Source of the DNA: Kitasatospora sp. SolWspMP-SS2h
GTDB taxonomy: Bacteria; Actinomycetota; Actinomycetes; Streptomycetales; Streptomycetaceae
NCBI RefSeq assembly: GCF_003259315.1
Contig: NZ_QLLT01000015.1
Span: 1 to 64,000 of the forward strand
Direction of reading: 5' to 3'
Length of the DNA stretch: 64,000 nucleotides
Under the pieces are notes generated by a model that saw only the letters and a program-made list of their open reading frames with translations, had not been told where the DNA came from and did no database searches. The first letter of the stretch is position 1. Each line of letters begins with the position of its first letter. A program made the translations under genes and the position numbers. Positions 49,732-64,000 of the stretch are shown here, in pieces.

Positions 49732-49823
49732 GGTCTGTGCGGACGTGTGCGCGGCCGTCGGAGCGGTTCGGTAGAGTCCGGAGGTCATCACCAGGATGAG
49801 AATCCGATTAGAGGGGGACCTCC

Positions 49824-50708
49824 GTGCGCGCACTGCGTACCCTTGCCGTGGCCTGTCTGGCCCTCGGCGCCCTGACCGCCTGCAGCAGCTCCGGCTCGAC
49901 CGGTGCGGCCGGCGCGGCCGGTTCGAGCAGCCCGGCCGGCTCGACCGCCCCGGCGGGCGGCACCGGCAGCACGGGCGCCTCCGCCCCGGCGGCGGACGGC
50001 GCCGGCCAGGGCGGGGCCAAGCTCGCGCCCAAGGAGGCCCTGCTCGCCTCGGCCGCGGTCATGGACAAGGCGGGCAGCGCCAAGCTGACCGTCAAGGGCG
50101 GCGAGACCGACGGCACCGCCGACTACGTCTGGACCTCCCCGTCCTCCTTCCTGCTCACCAGCAAGACCGAGGGCAAGGACGTCAACGTCCTGTTCACCAA
50201 CGACCAGATGTACATCGGCGCCACCCCCGAGATGGCCGCCGTGGCGCAGGGCAAGAAGTGGATGGTCATCAGCACCAAGGACGCCGCCGGCGCCGACAGC
50301 GCCGAGGCCGGCTCCTTCGCCGCGATGATGCAGCTGATGAACCCGTCGGTGCAGCTGAGCGCCGCCGCGCCCACCGCCACCCTGGTCGGCACCGAGACCG
50401 TGGCCGGCCAGAGCGCCACGCACTACCGCAGCGAGCTCAAGGTGGACGACCAGGTCGCCAAGATGCAGCTCGACCCGGCGCTCAAGTCCCAGGTGCTCGC
50501 CGAGCTCAAGAAGAAGGGCGGCACCGCCACCGTCGACCTGTGGATCAACGCCAAGGGCGAGCTGGTCCAGCAGTCCAGCGTCGACCCGACGGCCGAGACC
50601 GGCGGCGCGACCAACGTGGTCACCTACGCCCAGCTGGGCTCGGTCAAGGCCACCCCGGCCCCGGCCGCCTCCGAGGTGTTCTCCCTCTCCGACCTGCTCC
50701 AGCAGTAG
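49824..50708 (+). CDS. Lipoprotein, LppX/LprG-like (sibling 1)
   Basis: A 294-residue predicted lipoprotein. The signal peptide ends in LGALTACSSSG (lipobox Cys about residue 20), and a Gly/Ser/Ala linker covers 21-65. The mature domain has ALLASAAVMDKAGSAKLTVKG, KWMVIST, HYRSELKV and W-I-N-A-K-G-E-L-V. This beta-half-barrel pattern fits the LppX/LprG or LolA-like superfamily, which bind lipids. GTG start with GAGGGGGACC upstream and a TAGAGT -10-like box at 49772-49777. A second, related lipoprotein gene follows after 99 bases. Confidence 0.85.
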   Translation: MRALRTLAVACLALGALTACSSSGSTGAAGAAGSSSPAGSTAPAGGTGSTGASAPAADGAGQGGAKLAPKEALLASAAVMDKAGSAKLTVKGGETDGTADYVWTSPSSFLLTSKTEGKDVNVLFTNDQMYIGATPEMAAVAQGKKWMVISTKDAAGADSAEAGSFAAMMQLMNPSVQLSAAAPTATLVGTETVAGQSATHYRSELKVDDQVAKMQLDPALKSQVLAELKKKGGTATVDLWINAKGELVQQSSVDPTAETGGATNVVTYAQLGSVKATPAPAASEVFSLSDLLQQ

Positions 50709-50807
50709 CGGCACCCGCGTCCGGGCACCGGGGGTGGCTCCGGGGCCCGGGCGGGGCGCATGGCATCGTGGGGGGACGGACGGGCACGAGGGCGGGAGGA
50801 GGACCTG

Positions 50808-51611
50808 ATGGCGGCACCGGCGCGCGGGGCCGCGCTCCTGCTGGCGGCCGTCCTGCTGGCCGGCACGGCCGCGGCCTGCACCGGCGCGGGCCGGGCCGCG
50901 GAGCCGCCCGCCTCCTCGTCCAGCGCCGTCCCGTCCACCGGCCAGCCCAGCCCGACCGACCGCTCCCCGCACGGGGTGCTGCTCTCCGCCCAGCTGGTGC
51001 TGCACGACGCCCGGCGGGCCGGGTACACGGCGGTGCTCGGCGGCCAGGAGGCCCGGGGCGCGCTGTTCTGGGCCCCCAAGACGGTGCTGAAGTACCAGGC
51101 CGACGGCGAGGACCGGACGCTGATGGTGCTGGACACCTCCGCCTACCTGGGCGGCGACGCGGAGAGCGCGGCGCGGCTCGGCGGCCCGCACTGGCAGAAG
51201 TTCTCCAACGGCCGCATCCCGTACGGCGACCTGATCGACCGGCTCAGCCCGGTGGTCGCGGTGGCCGCCGCGGCCGCCGCGGACGACCCGCTGCTGGTCG
51301 GCGAGGAGAAGCTGCTCGACACCACCGTCCGGCACTACCGGGTCACCCTCGGCGCCGCCCGGTACGCCGCCGCGCAGACCCAGCTCGACCCGGCCCGGCG
51401 GCAGGCGCTGGAGACCGCCCTGGGCCCCGGCGACGTGGTGCTCGACCTCTGGCTCGACGACGGCGACCAGCTGGTCCGGCTGCGCCGGGCCGCCGCCGCG
51501 GTGGACACCGTCGACTACAGCGAGTTCGGCAGCTCCGCGCTCTCGGTCCAGGCCCCCGCCGAGGCCGACACCGCGCCCGGCACCGGCGCCAGCCCGCCGG
51601 CCTTCCCGTAG
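50808..51611 (+). CDS. Lipoprotein (sibling 2)
   Basis: A 267-residue predicted lipoprotein with lipobox LAGTAAAC (Cys about residue 24) and a Ser/Pro linker. Its mature part keeps the same order of features as the preceding protein: L-L-S-A-Q-L-V-L-H-D-A-R-R-A-G-Y-T-A, L-M-V-L-D-T-S-A-Y-L, H-W-Q-K-F, R-H-Y-R-V-T-L and V-V-L-D-L-W-L-D-D-G-D. It is thus probably a divergent duplicate. ATG at 50808 with GGAGGAGGACC upstream. The pair splits rplKA from rplJL. A role in lipid handling or in the envelope is inferred from the fold only. Confidence 0.8.
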   Translation: MAAPARGAALLLAAVLLAGTAAACTGAGRAAEPPASSSSAVPSTGQPSPTDRSPHGVLLSAQLVLHDARRAGYTAVLGGQEARGALFWAPKTVLKYQADGEDRTLMVLDTSAYLGGDAESAARLGGPHWQKFSNGRIPYGDLIDRLSPVVAVAAAAAADDPLLVGEEKLLDTTVRHYRVTLGAARYAAAQTQLDPARRQALETALGPGDVVLDLWLDDGDQLVRLRRAAAAVDTVDYSEFGSSALSVQAPAEADTAPGTGASPPAFP

Positions 51612-51637
51612 GGCGGTCCGGCTTCCCCGGGGGCGAT

Positions 51638-51667
51638 TTGGTCAAACCCGTTCCGTCCGGTTAGGCT
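51638..51667 (+). promoter_or_regulatory. Promoter of rplJ-rplL
   Basis: TTGGTC (51638-51643) and TAGGCT (51662-51667), 18-base spacer, sharing TTGGTC-N14-CGGTTAG-S-CTGG with the rplK promoter. Expected start about 51674. Confidence 0.75.
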
Positions 51668-51673
51668 GGCCGA

Positions 51674-51850
51674 GCCAAAGACCGCTGGTTGTCGCCGCGC
51701 CCCGCGAGGGGAACGGCACCGAAGGATCCGCACTCGCTGCGGATCGCCCGCGCAGGTTGTGGAGCCTGGTGAGGACTTCCGGACTGATCCGGTCCGTCGA
51801 GGTCACTACGAGCCCCGTGCGCCTGCGCGCCGGGGCTTCTTCGTTTTCCC
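51674..51850 (+). ncRNA. L10 leader with attenuator upstream of rplJ
   Basis: A leader of about 250 bases separates the rplJ promoter from its ATG. It ends with a hairpin (AGCCCCG at 51811-51817 pairing with CGGGGCT at 51831-51837, with an inner GCGC stem) followed by TTCTTCGTTTT. This is the layout of the conserved L10 leader, where L10(L12)4 binds the upstream part and favours the terminator. I infer the family from position and the terminal hairpin; the L10 kink-turn site was not resolved by eye. Confidence 0.7.
51810..51846 (+). terminator. Attenuator hairpin of the L10 leader
   Basis: A 7-bp outer stem plus 4-bp inner stem, then TTCTTCGTTTT. It is one of the few hairpins in this window followed by a clear T-rich run, and it stands before rather than after a gene. 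Confidence 0.75.
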
Positions 51851-51925
51851 GGGGTCCGCGGCGATGGATGGTCGACTTCTCGAAGGTCGGCCCGACTTCG
51901 ACATCACGGAAGGAGGCGTAAGCCC

Positions 51926-52480
51926 ATGGCCAGGCCCGACAAGGCTGCCGACGTCGCCGAGATCACGGACAAGTTCCGTGCCTCCAGCGCCGCCGTTCTG
52001 ACCGAGTACCGCGGTCTCACGGTGAAGCAGCTGAAGACGCTGCGTCGCTCGCTCGGCGGCAACGCCGATTACGCCGTGGTGAAGAACACGCTGACCAAGA
52101 TCGCGGCCAACGAGGCCGGGATCTCCGAGCTCGACGACCTGTTCGCCGGTCCGACGGCTGTCGCCTTCGTCACCGGTGACCCGGTGGAGTCGGCGAAGGC
52201 TCTGCGTGACTTCGCCAAGGAGAACCCTGCTCTCATCATCAAGGGCGGTGTCCTTGACGGTAAGGCGCTGTCCGCCGATGAGATCAAGAAGCTCGCGGAC
52301 CTCGAGTCCCGCGAGGTGCTGCTCGCCAAGCTGGCGGGCGCCCTGAAGGCCAAGCCCTCCCAGGCTGCCGCGGTCTTCCAGGCGCTCCCGTCCAAGCTCG
52401 TTCGCACCGTGGAAGCGCTGCGCGAGAAGGTCGAGCAGGGCGGTGCCGGTACTCCGGCTCCCGCCGAGGACGCGGAGTAA
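51926..52480 (+). CDS. rplJ: 50S ribosomal protein L10
   Basis: A 184-residue L10 that carries L7/L12 dimers on the stalk and represses its own operon. N-terminal M-A-R-P-D-K-A-A-D-V-A-E-I-T-D-K-F and LTEYRGLTVKQLKTLRR, then Y-A-V-V-K-N-T-L; C-terminal helix VEALREKVEQGG for L12 binding. AAGGAGG ribosome site. First gene after the leader; rplL is 83 bases downstream. Confidence 0.97.
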   Translation: MARPDKAADVAEITDKFRASSAAVLTEYRGLTVKQLKTLRRSLGGNADYAVVKNTLTKIAANEAGISELDDLFAGPTAVAFVTGDPVESAKALRDFAKENPALIIKGGVLDGKALSADEIKKLADLESREVLLAKLAGALKAKPSQAAAVFQALPSKLVRTVEALREKVEQGGAGTPAPAEDAE

Positions 52481-52563
52481 CCACTCCCGTCCCAGCGGGC
52501 CCGTAAGCACGCCCGCCAACCCGTACATCCGGCACCTGCCGATTTAGTGGAAGGACGCCAATC

Positions 52564-52947
52564 ATGGCGAAGCTCAGCACCGAGGACCTGCTCGAGCAGT
52601 TCGAGGGCATGACCCTGATCGAGCTCTCCGAGTTCGTGAAGGCCTTCGAGGAGAAGTTCGACGTCACCGCCGCCGCCCCGGTCGCCGTTGCCGCCGCCGG
52701 TGGCGCTGCCCCGGCCGCCGAGGCTGCCGAGGAGCAGGACGAGTTCGACGTCATCCTCGACGGTGCCGGCGACAAGAAGATCCAGGTCATCAAGGAGGTG
52801 CGCGCCCTCACCTCCCTCGGCCTGAAGGAGGCCAAGGACCTCGTCGACACCGCCGGTGCGAAGGTCCTGGAGAAGGTCGCCAAGGACGTCGCGGAGAAGG
52901 CCAAGGCCCAGCTCGAGGGCGCCGGCGCCAAGGTCACCGTCAAGTGA
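52564..52947 (+). CDS. rplL: 50S ribosomal protein L7/L12
   Basis: A 127-residue stalk protein that recruits translation factors. N-terminal dimerisation region (MAKLSTEDLLEQFEGMTLIE), Ala-rich hinge at about 39-55, and a C-terminal domain with KKIQVIKEVRALTSLGLKEAK. ATG with GGAAGG upstream. A strong terminator follows. Confidence 0.97.
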   Translation: MAKLSTEDLLEQFEGMTLIELSEFVKAFEEKFDVTAAAPVAVAAAGGAAPAAEAAEEQDEFDVILDGAGDKKIQVIKEVRALTSLGLKEAKDLVDTAGAKVLEKVAKDVAEKAKAQLEGAGAKVTVK

Positions 52948-52976
52948 CTTCCTCCTCTCTCTGAGAGGTGCTCCAC

Positions 52977-53016
52977 AGGCCGGGTCGGCCACCCTCCGGG
53001 GTGGCCGACCCGGCCT
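52977..53016 (+). terminator. Terminator after rplL
   Basis: A perfect 18-bp stem (52977-52994 with 52999-53016) with a four-base loop, 29 bases after the rplL stop. Some read-through into rpoB is usual in this operon. Confidence 0.85.
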
Positions 53017-53195
53017 GCTCGCGTTCCGGGCCGGGCCGGCCGGGGTTGCTCCCGATGGCCCAAGCCGGACTCGGCCGCTGTCGGGGCCCGGGGGTAGGGT
53101 GATCGCTGTCACCGGCCCTCCCGCTGCGGGCGGCGTGTAACGCGCGGCGAGGTCCGGACGATGGGCAGTACGAGGTCCACACCCTGGTGCGGGCC

Positions 53196-53224
53196 TTGAC
53201 GAACAGCACGAGGCGCGCGATTCT
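53196..53224 (+). promoter_or_regulatory. Candidate upstream rpoB promoter
   Basis: TTGACG (53196-53201) and GATTCT (53219-53224) are 17 bases apart. The -35 is near perfect and the -10 is fair. If used, the rpoB leader would be about 325 bases. Confidence 0.4.
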
Positions 53225-53390
53225 CAAGGCGCGTGCCCAAGCGGAACCGCCTCCGATGCATATTCGGCGGCGGCACTGGGAAGGTTCCCGGTGACGCAGA
53301 CGTGGGTGCGACGGCCCGGCCGGTGAGGGATCACTGCCCGGGTTGTCGGTTGTACGGGAGGAGCGTCCGATTCGGTCTCCGAATCAGGGC

Positions 53391-53419
53391 TTGCTAGCAG
53401 TGTCGCCTTTGGCTACACT
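53391..53419 (+). promoter_or_regulatory. rpoB promoter
   Basis: TTGCTA (53391-53396) and TACACT (53414-53419) with a 17-base spacer, followed by a pyrimidine-rich start region. Expected start near 53426, about 130 bases before the TTG start codon. Confidence 0.7.
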
Positions 53420-53557
53420 GTCCCTTTGCGCTGCCTGTTAGCTGCTCCGTGACTCGTCGCCCGGAGTGGTCCCTGTCCTGACCTGGGGTTTTCCGCCTCG
53501 GCAAGGCCCGGCCGGTATGCGCGTAGTGAGCTCCGAGCCCTCGGAAGGACCCCCCTC

Positions 53558-57031
<3,474 letters not shown>

Positions 57032-57130
57032 CGGAGGTCGGGCCGACCCCTAGTCCGGGTCGGCCCGCCCCCAGGCCCCCCTCAGACCAACAGACAGACT
57101 CTCGAATCACGAAAGAGGGCTTGACGACCA

Positions 57131-61024
<3,894 letters not shown>

Positions 61025-61040
61025 TCCTCCGGTCCCGATC

Positions 61041-61076
61041 GCAGGGCGGTCACCCCACTCGGGGTGGCCGCCCTGC
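61041..61076 (+). terminator. Terminator after rpoC
   Basis: A 16-bp stem with one G-U pair (61041-61056 with 61061-61076) and a four-base loop, 17 bases after the rpoC stop. Confidence 0.9.
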
Positions 61077-61191
61077 GGCGTTCCCCCCTAGGGGGATCCC
61101 CCGGGGGGAGGAGGCGCCGGAACCACTCTCCGGAGGGAGGCGGCCGGGGGCGGCGGGCCGGGAGACTGGTGGTCGGCGAGAGGAGGCCGCG

Positions 61192-61860
61192 GTGAAGCGG
61201 TTCGTGGGGGCGGCGGCGGTCGTGGGGCTGCTGGCGGTCGGGGCGGTCGGGTGCGGGCCGTGGGACGAGCAGCGCAAGACGGTGTCGTACGAGGTGCCCG
61301 GGCAGGTCACCGCGTTGGAGGTGACCGGGGAGGTCGGCGGGATCGAGGTGCGGGCCGGGGACGGGCCGGTGCAGGTGGTGGAGAAGCGCACCTGGCAGGA
61401 CGAGGAGCCGCGGGCCGACCACGAGCTGAGCGGCGGGGTGCTGAAGCTGACGTACTCCTGCTCGCAGTGCGGGATCGGCTACCAGGTGCGGGTGCCGGCC
61501 GGGACGGTGCTGCGGCTGAAGGAGACCACCGGCGGCATCACGCTGCGCGACCTGGCGGGCGACGTCGAGGCGCGGACCGTCACCGGCGGCGTGGAGGCGA
61601 CCGGGCTGCGCGGTGCGAACGTCACGCTGGAGGCCGTGACGGGCGGCGTCAGCGCCCGGTTCGCGGCGGCGCCGACCCGGGCCGAACTGCGCACCGGGAC
61701 CGGCGGGGTGGAGCTGACGGTACCCGCCGGCGAGGCGTACACGGTGGACGCGCACGCCTCGGCCGGCGGCACCGAGGTGAGCGTCCCCTCGCAGGCCGGG
61801 GCCGGGCACGCGCTGGTCGCCCGGGCGGACACCGGCGGCGTGAAGGTCGCCACCGGCTGA
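61192..61860 (+). CDS. Lipoprotein with DUF4097-like beta-helix repeats
   Basis: A 222-residue predicted lipoprotein: signal peptide with Cys21 (LAVGAVGC), then a beta-rich domain of short repeats such as VTGEVGGIEVRAGDG, KETTGGITLRDLAGD, ARTVTGGVEATGLRG, EAVTGGVSARF and RTGTGGVELTVPAGE, typical of DUF4097 / adhesin-like beta-helices. A Cys pair CSQC occurs at about 95-98. GTG start with AGGAGG upstream. Location on the cell surface is predicted; function is unknown. Confidence 0.85.
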   Translation: MKRFVGAAAVVGLLAVGAVGCGPWDEQRKTVSYEVPGQVTALEVTGEVGGIEVRAGDGPVQVVEKRTWQDEEPRADHELSGGVLKLTYSCSQCGIGYQVRVPAGTVLRLKETTGGITLRDLAGDVEARTVTGGVEATGLRGANVTLEAVTGGVSARFAAAPTRAELRTGTGGVELTVPAGEAYTVDAHASAGGTEVSVPSQAGAGHALVARADTGGVKVATG

Positions 61861-61963
61861 TCGCCAACTGTCGGTGCCGGGACGTAGATTGAGGGTGTCG
61901 GACGGAGGGCGCAGGCCCCGCCGGCACCCCTCCCGAACTCCGTGCCCGAAAGGGGCGTCGGCC

Positions 61964-63418
61964 ATGTCCGCCACCGTTTCCGCCGACCCGCAGGTGACCT
62001 ACCTGGAGCTCTCCGAGGACGAGGGGAGCGCCCACAAGTTCTACGAAGTCACGGTCGAGGAAGCCGAGTTGACCATCCGCTACGGCCGGATCGGCGAGCC
62101 GGGCACCACCAGGACCACGGTCTGCGCGAGCGCCGAGAAGGCCGCCGCGCAGGCCGCCCGGAAGATCGGCGAGAAGGTCCGCAAGGGCTACGCCCCGGCC
62201 GTGCGGGGCGTGCGCCAGCGCCGGTCGGTGACCCGCCGGCAGATCACCTCGACCCGCTCCACCGCCCGCCAGGCCCCGCTGCTGTGGCGCTTCCGCTCCG
62301 GCTCGCCCGCGTTCGGGGTGTACGTCGGAGAGGAGCACGCCTGGGTCGGTAACGAGCAGGGCGACGTCTACACGCTCACCACGGACGGCCGGGTCACCGG
62401 CCGGTTCGGCCTGCCCGACGGCGTCAAGTGCATCGTCGCCGACGACTGGTGGATCTACGCGGGCTGCGACGACGGCAAGGTGTACGACCTCGGCGGGAAG
62501 GTGCCGCGGGTGGCGTACGAGATCGCCCAGGACGTGGACATCTACTGGCTGGACATCCACGACGGCGTGCTCGGCGTCGCCGACGAGCGCGGCGGGCTGA
62601 CCACCGTCGACCACGAGGACGAGTTCCAGTGGCGGCGCAACGCCCAGGGCTCCTCCGGCTGGATGGTGCGCTGCGACGCCGAGTCGGTCTACCACGGCTG
62701 GTCGGCGGGCGTGGCCCGGTACGCCAAGCGCGGCGGCGACCAGCTCTGGCACACCCGCACCAGGGGCGCGGTGCTGTTCGGCTGGCAGGAGCGGGACGAG
62801 GTGTTCGCCGGCACCTCGCAGGGCTGGGTGCACCGGCTGCGCAAGGCCGACGGCGCGGAGGTCGCCGCGTACAGGTGCGACGCCTCGGTGTTCTCCTGCG
62901 CGGCCTCCCCGGACGGGGAGTTCGTGTTCGCGGGCGACAACCACTCGTCCGTCTACTGCTTCGCCGCCGACGGCACCCGGCTGTGGAAGCTGGGCACCGG
63001 CTGCGGCTCGGCGTACAGCATGCAGTACCGCGACGGGCGGCTGTACCTGGTCACCACCGACGGCTCGCTGGCCTGCCTGGACGCCTCCCAGGGCGCCGTG
63101 CGGGCCGCCGAGCAGGGCACCCTGCCGGCCACCGCCGAGGTGAGCGGCGCGGGCGTCGAGCGGGTCGCGGCCGGCGCCGAGCTGGAGACCGTCAGCGCCG
63201 GCGCGGTGGCCTCCGGGTCCGGCGTCGAGGTGGAGTGCGTGGCCGAGGGCGGCCGGCTGCGGGTCCGGGTGGTCACGCCCGGCTACGACGCGGCGCTGCG
63301 GGTGCAGTTCCCCAAGGACGTCCGGGTCGCCGGGGCGCGGTACCTGGTCGCCGAGGTGCGCCGGTCCGAGTCCGGCGGGTTCTACCGCGCCCGCGGGGAG
63401 ATCAAGCGACTGCTGTGA
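61964..63418 (+). CDS. WGR-domain protein with beta-propeller
   Basis: A 484-residue protein. The N-terminal WGR-like domain (about 10-85) has T-Y-L-E-L-S-E-D-E-G-S-A-H-K-F-Y-E-V-T and L-T-I-R-Y-G-R-I-G-E-P-G, where the W-G-R of the name is Y-G-R. WGR domains occur in PARPs and bacterial relatives and bind nucleic acid ends. The middle (about 105-380) is a propeller with repeated 'VYxLTTDGR', 'VYCFAADGTRLWKLG' and 'LACLDASQGAV' blades, and a beta-rich C-terminal domain follows. No transmembrane helix. ATG start. Also seen in pairs with MoxR/VWA proteins in other genomes, but none is adjacent here. Confidence 0.88.
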   Translation: MSATVSADPQVTYLELSEDEGSAHKFYEVTVEEAELTIRYGRIGEPGTTRTTVCASAEKAAAQAARKIGEKVRKGYAPAVRGVRQRRSVTRRQITSTRSTARQAPLLWRFRSGSPAFGVYVGEEHAWVGNEQGDVYTLTTDGRVTGRFGLPDGVKCIVADDWWIYAGCDDGKVYDLGGKVPRVAYEIAQDVDIYWLDIHDGVLGVADERGGLTTVDHEDEFQWRRNAQGSSGWMVRCDAESVYHGWSAGVARYAKRGGDQLWHTRTRGAVLFGWQERDEVFAGTSQGWVHRLRKADGAEVAAYRCDASVFSCAASPDGEFVFAGDNHSSVYCFAADGTRLWKLGTGCGSAYSMQYRDGRLYLVTTDGSLACLDASQGAVRAAEQGTLPATAEVSGAGVERVAAGAELETVSAGAVASGSGVEVECVAEGGRLRVRVVTPGYDAALRVQFPKDVRVAGARYLVAEVRRSESGGFYRARGEIKRLL

Positions 63419-63421
63419 CGT

Positions 63422-63441
63422 CCCCGGGCGATCGCCCGGGG
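63422..63441. terminator. Palindrome after the WGR gene
   Basis: A perfect 20-base palindrome, able to form a 7-bp G/C stem with a CGATCG loop, starts four bases after the stop. Possibly the terminator; without a spacer loop it is weaker than the other hairpins. Confidence 0.45.
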
Positions 63442-63510
63442 CGCCCCCCGGCGTTCCGCGGCCGGGAGGCGCGCGCGGCGGCCGGCCGACGATGCGGGAG
63501 GATGCGCGGC

Positions 63511-64000
63511 ATGGGGACGCGGGGGACGTGGGGGACGTGGGGGAAGCGGACGGACGGGCTGCTGGCCTGGGGGCGGGCCCGGCCCTGGGCGGTGGACGGG
63601 CCGCTGCTGGCGCTCGCCGTCGGCGTCTCGCTCTGGGGGGTGTACACCGACGGGCACCCGGCCGAACGGCAGTGGTGGGCCTACGCGCTGGCGCTGGCCG
63701 GGTCGCTGCCGCTGTGGTGGCGCCGCCGCGCCCCGTGGGCGGTGCTGCTGGCCTGCGCGGTGCCCACCTGCACGCTGTCGGTGCTCGCGCACTTCGCGAT
63801 GCCGCAGATCCAGGTCGCCATGGCGGTCGCCGTCTACACCGTCGCCGACCGCGGCCGGGACTGGCAGCGCGCCGCGCTGCTGGCCTTCACGGTGGTCGGC
63901 AACGTGGTCGGCACCCGCTCCTTCGGCGGCATGCTGTTCAGCCTGGTGGTGGCGGTCGGCAGCTTCGTGCTCGGCTCGCTGGTGCGGGAGCTGCGCCGAC
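63511..64000 (+). CDS. Sensor histidine kinase, N-terminal membrane part (runs off the edge)
   Basis: An open frame of 163 codons with no stop before the right edge. It has an Arg/Gly/Trp-rich start, then hydrophobic segments at about 28-45, 52-66, 74-92, 96-108 and 120-155, and ends S-L-V-R-E-L-R-R. This is the membrane half typical of actinomycete NarL-partner kinases (DLHD type); the kinase core would lie outside the window. The ATG at 63511 has GGGAGG nine bases upstream; an in-frame ATG at 63502 overlaps that site. The family is inferred from layout only. Confidence 0.7.
   Translation, partial: MGTRGTWGTWGKRTDGLLAWGRARPWAVDGPLLALAVGVSLWGVYTDGHPAERQWWAYALALAGSLPLWWRRRAPWAVLLACAVPTCTLSVLAHFAMPQIQVAMAVAVYTVADRGRDWQRAALLAFTVVGNVVGTRSFGGMLFSLVVAVGSFVLGSLVRELRR

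Larger units (their letters stand above)
52948..53557. other. rplL-rpoB intergenic region
   Basis: A 610-base region. It holds the rplL terminator (52977-53016), two candidate promoters (53196-53224 and 53391-53419) and a leader of about 130 bases before the rpoB TTG. The middle is less GC-biased than coding DNA, and no gene is credible. Its size suggests that rpoBC is controlled separately from rplJL. Confidence 0.7.

Overview
The window is a stretch of chromosome from a very high-GC actinomycete, most likely of the Streptomycetaceae (Streptomyces or Kitasatospora). The grounds are strong G/C at third codon positions, many GTG and TTG starts, futalosine-route menaquinone genes, a second incomplete complex I cluster, a DasR-type operator, tRNA-Thr/tRNA-Met/rpmG and tRNA-Trp/secE/nusG/rplKA/rplJL/rpoBC in the usual actinobacterial order, and a TTG-started rpoB. 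From memory, the order resembles three blocks of the S. coelicolor core (about SCO4490-4494, SCO4599-4609 and SCO4635-4655). I could not run a search to confirm this. I saw no transposase, phage gene, CRISPR array, rRNA gene or biosynthetic cluster, so this is core chromosome rather than a mobile island.

Layout. 1-12 kb: start of an acyl-CoA carboxylase beta subunit, then late menaquinone genes (mqnL/UbiD, mqnP/UbiA, mqnM/UbiX, mqnE) interspersed with a VOC protein, a MOSC protein behind a perfect DasR-box core, a cyclase-family hydrolase, an Lrp/AsnC regulator and a PLP dehydratase; then an L,D-transpeptidase and a stand-alone KAS III. 12-19 kb: TetR regulator, Ser/Thr kinase with a C-terminal beta-propeller, galE, HtrA-like lipoprotein protease, orphan sensor kinase. 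19.4-29.8 kb: ten tightly coupled nuo genes (A B C H I J K L M N) with no D, E, F or G; nuoC carries a very long repetitive tail. 29.8-38.3 kb: HtpX-like protease, an isolated cytochrome oxidase subunit I, small membrane proteins, a phosphotransferase, Mug glycosylase, YajQ, tRNA-Tyr and an amidohydrolase lacking metal ligands. 38.6-46.7 kb: tRNA-Thr, tRNA-Met, rpmG, two MaoC-type dehydratases, a TetR/MFS module with twin operators, murB, add, aminotransferase, tRNA-Trp. 46.8-61 kb: secE, nusG, rplKA, two sibling lipoproteins, an L10-leader attenuator, rplJL, rpoB and rpoC. 61-64 kb: a DUF4097-like lipoprotein, a WGR/beta-propeller protein and the start of another sensor kinase.

How the parts relate. 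Menaquinone made by the mqn genes is the quinone that complex I reduces and the respiratory chain uses, so the first half is rich in respiratory functions. The last third is the transcription/translation core. Its two ribosomal operons share almost identical promoters, and most of its units end in strong GC hairpins. The most interesting signals are regulatory or architectural: the DasR box, the twin TetR/MFS operators, the NuoC tail, the incomplete complex I set, the degenerate deaminase-like protein and the coupled 20-codon leader ORF before mqnP.
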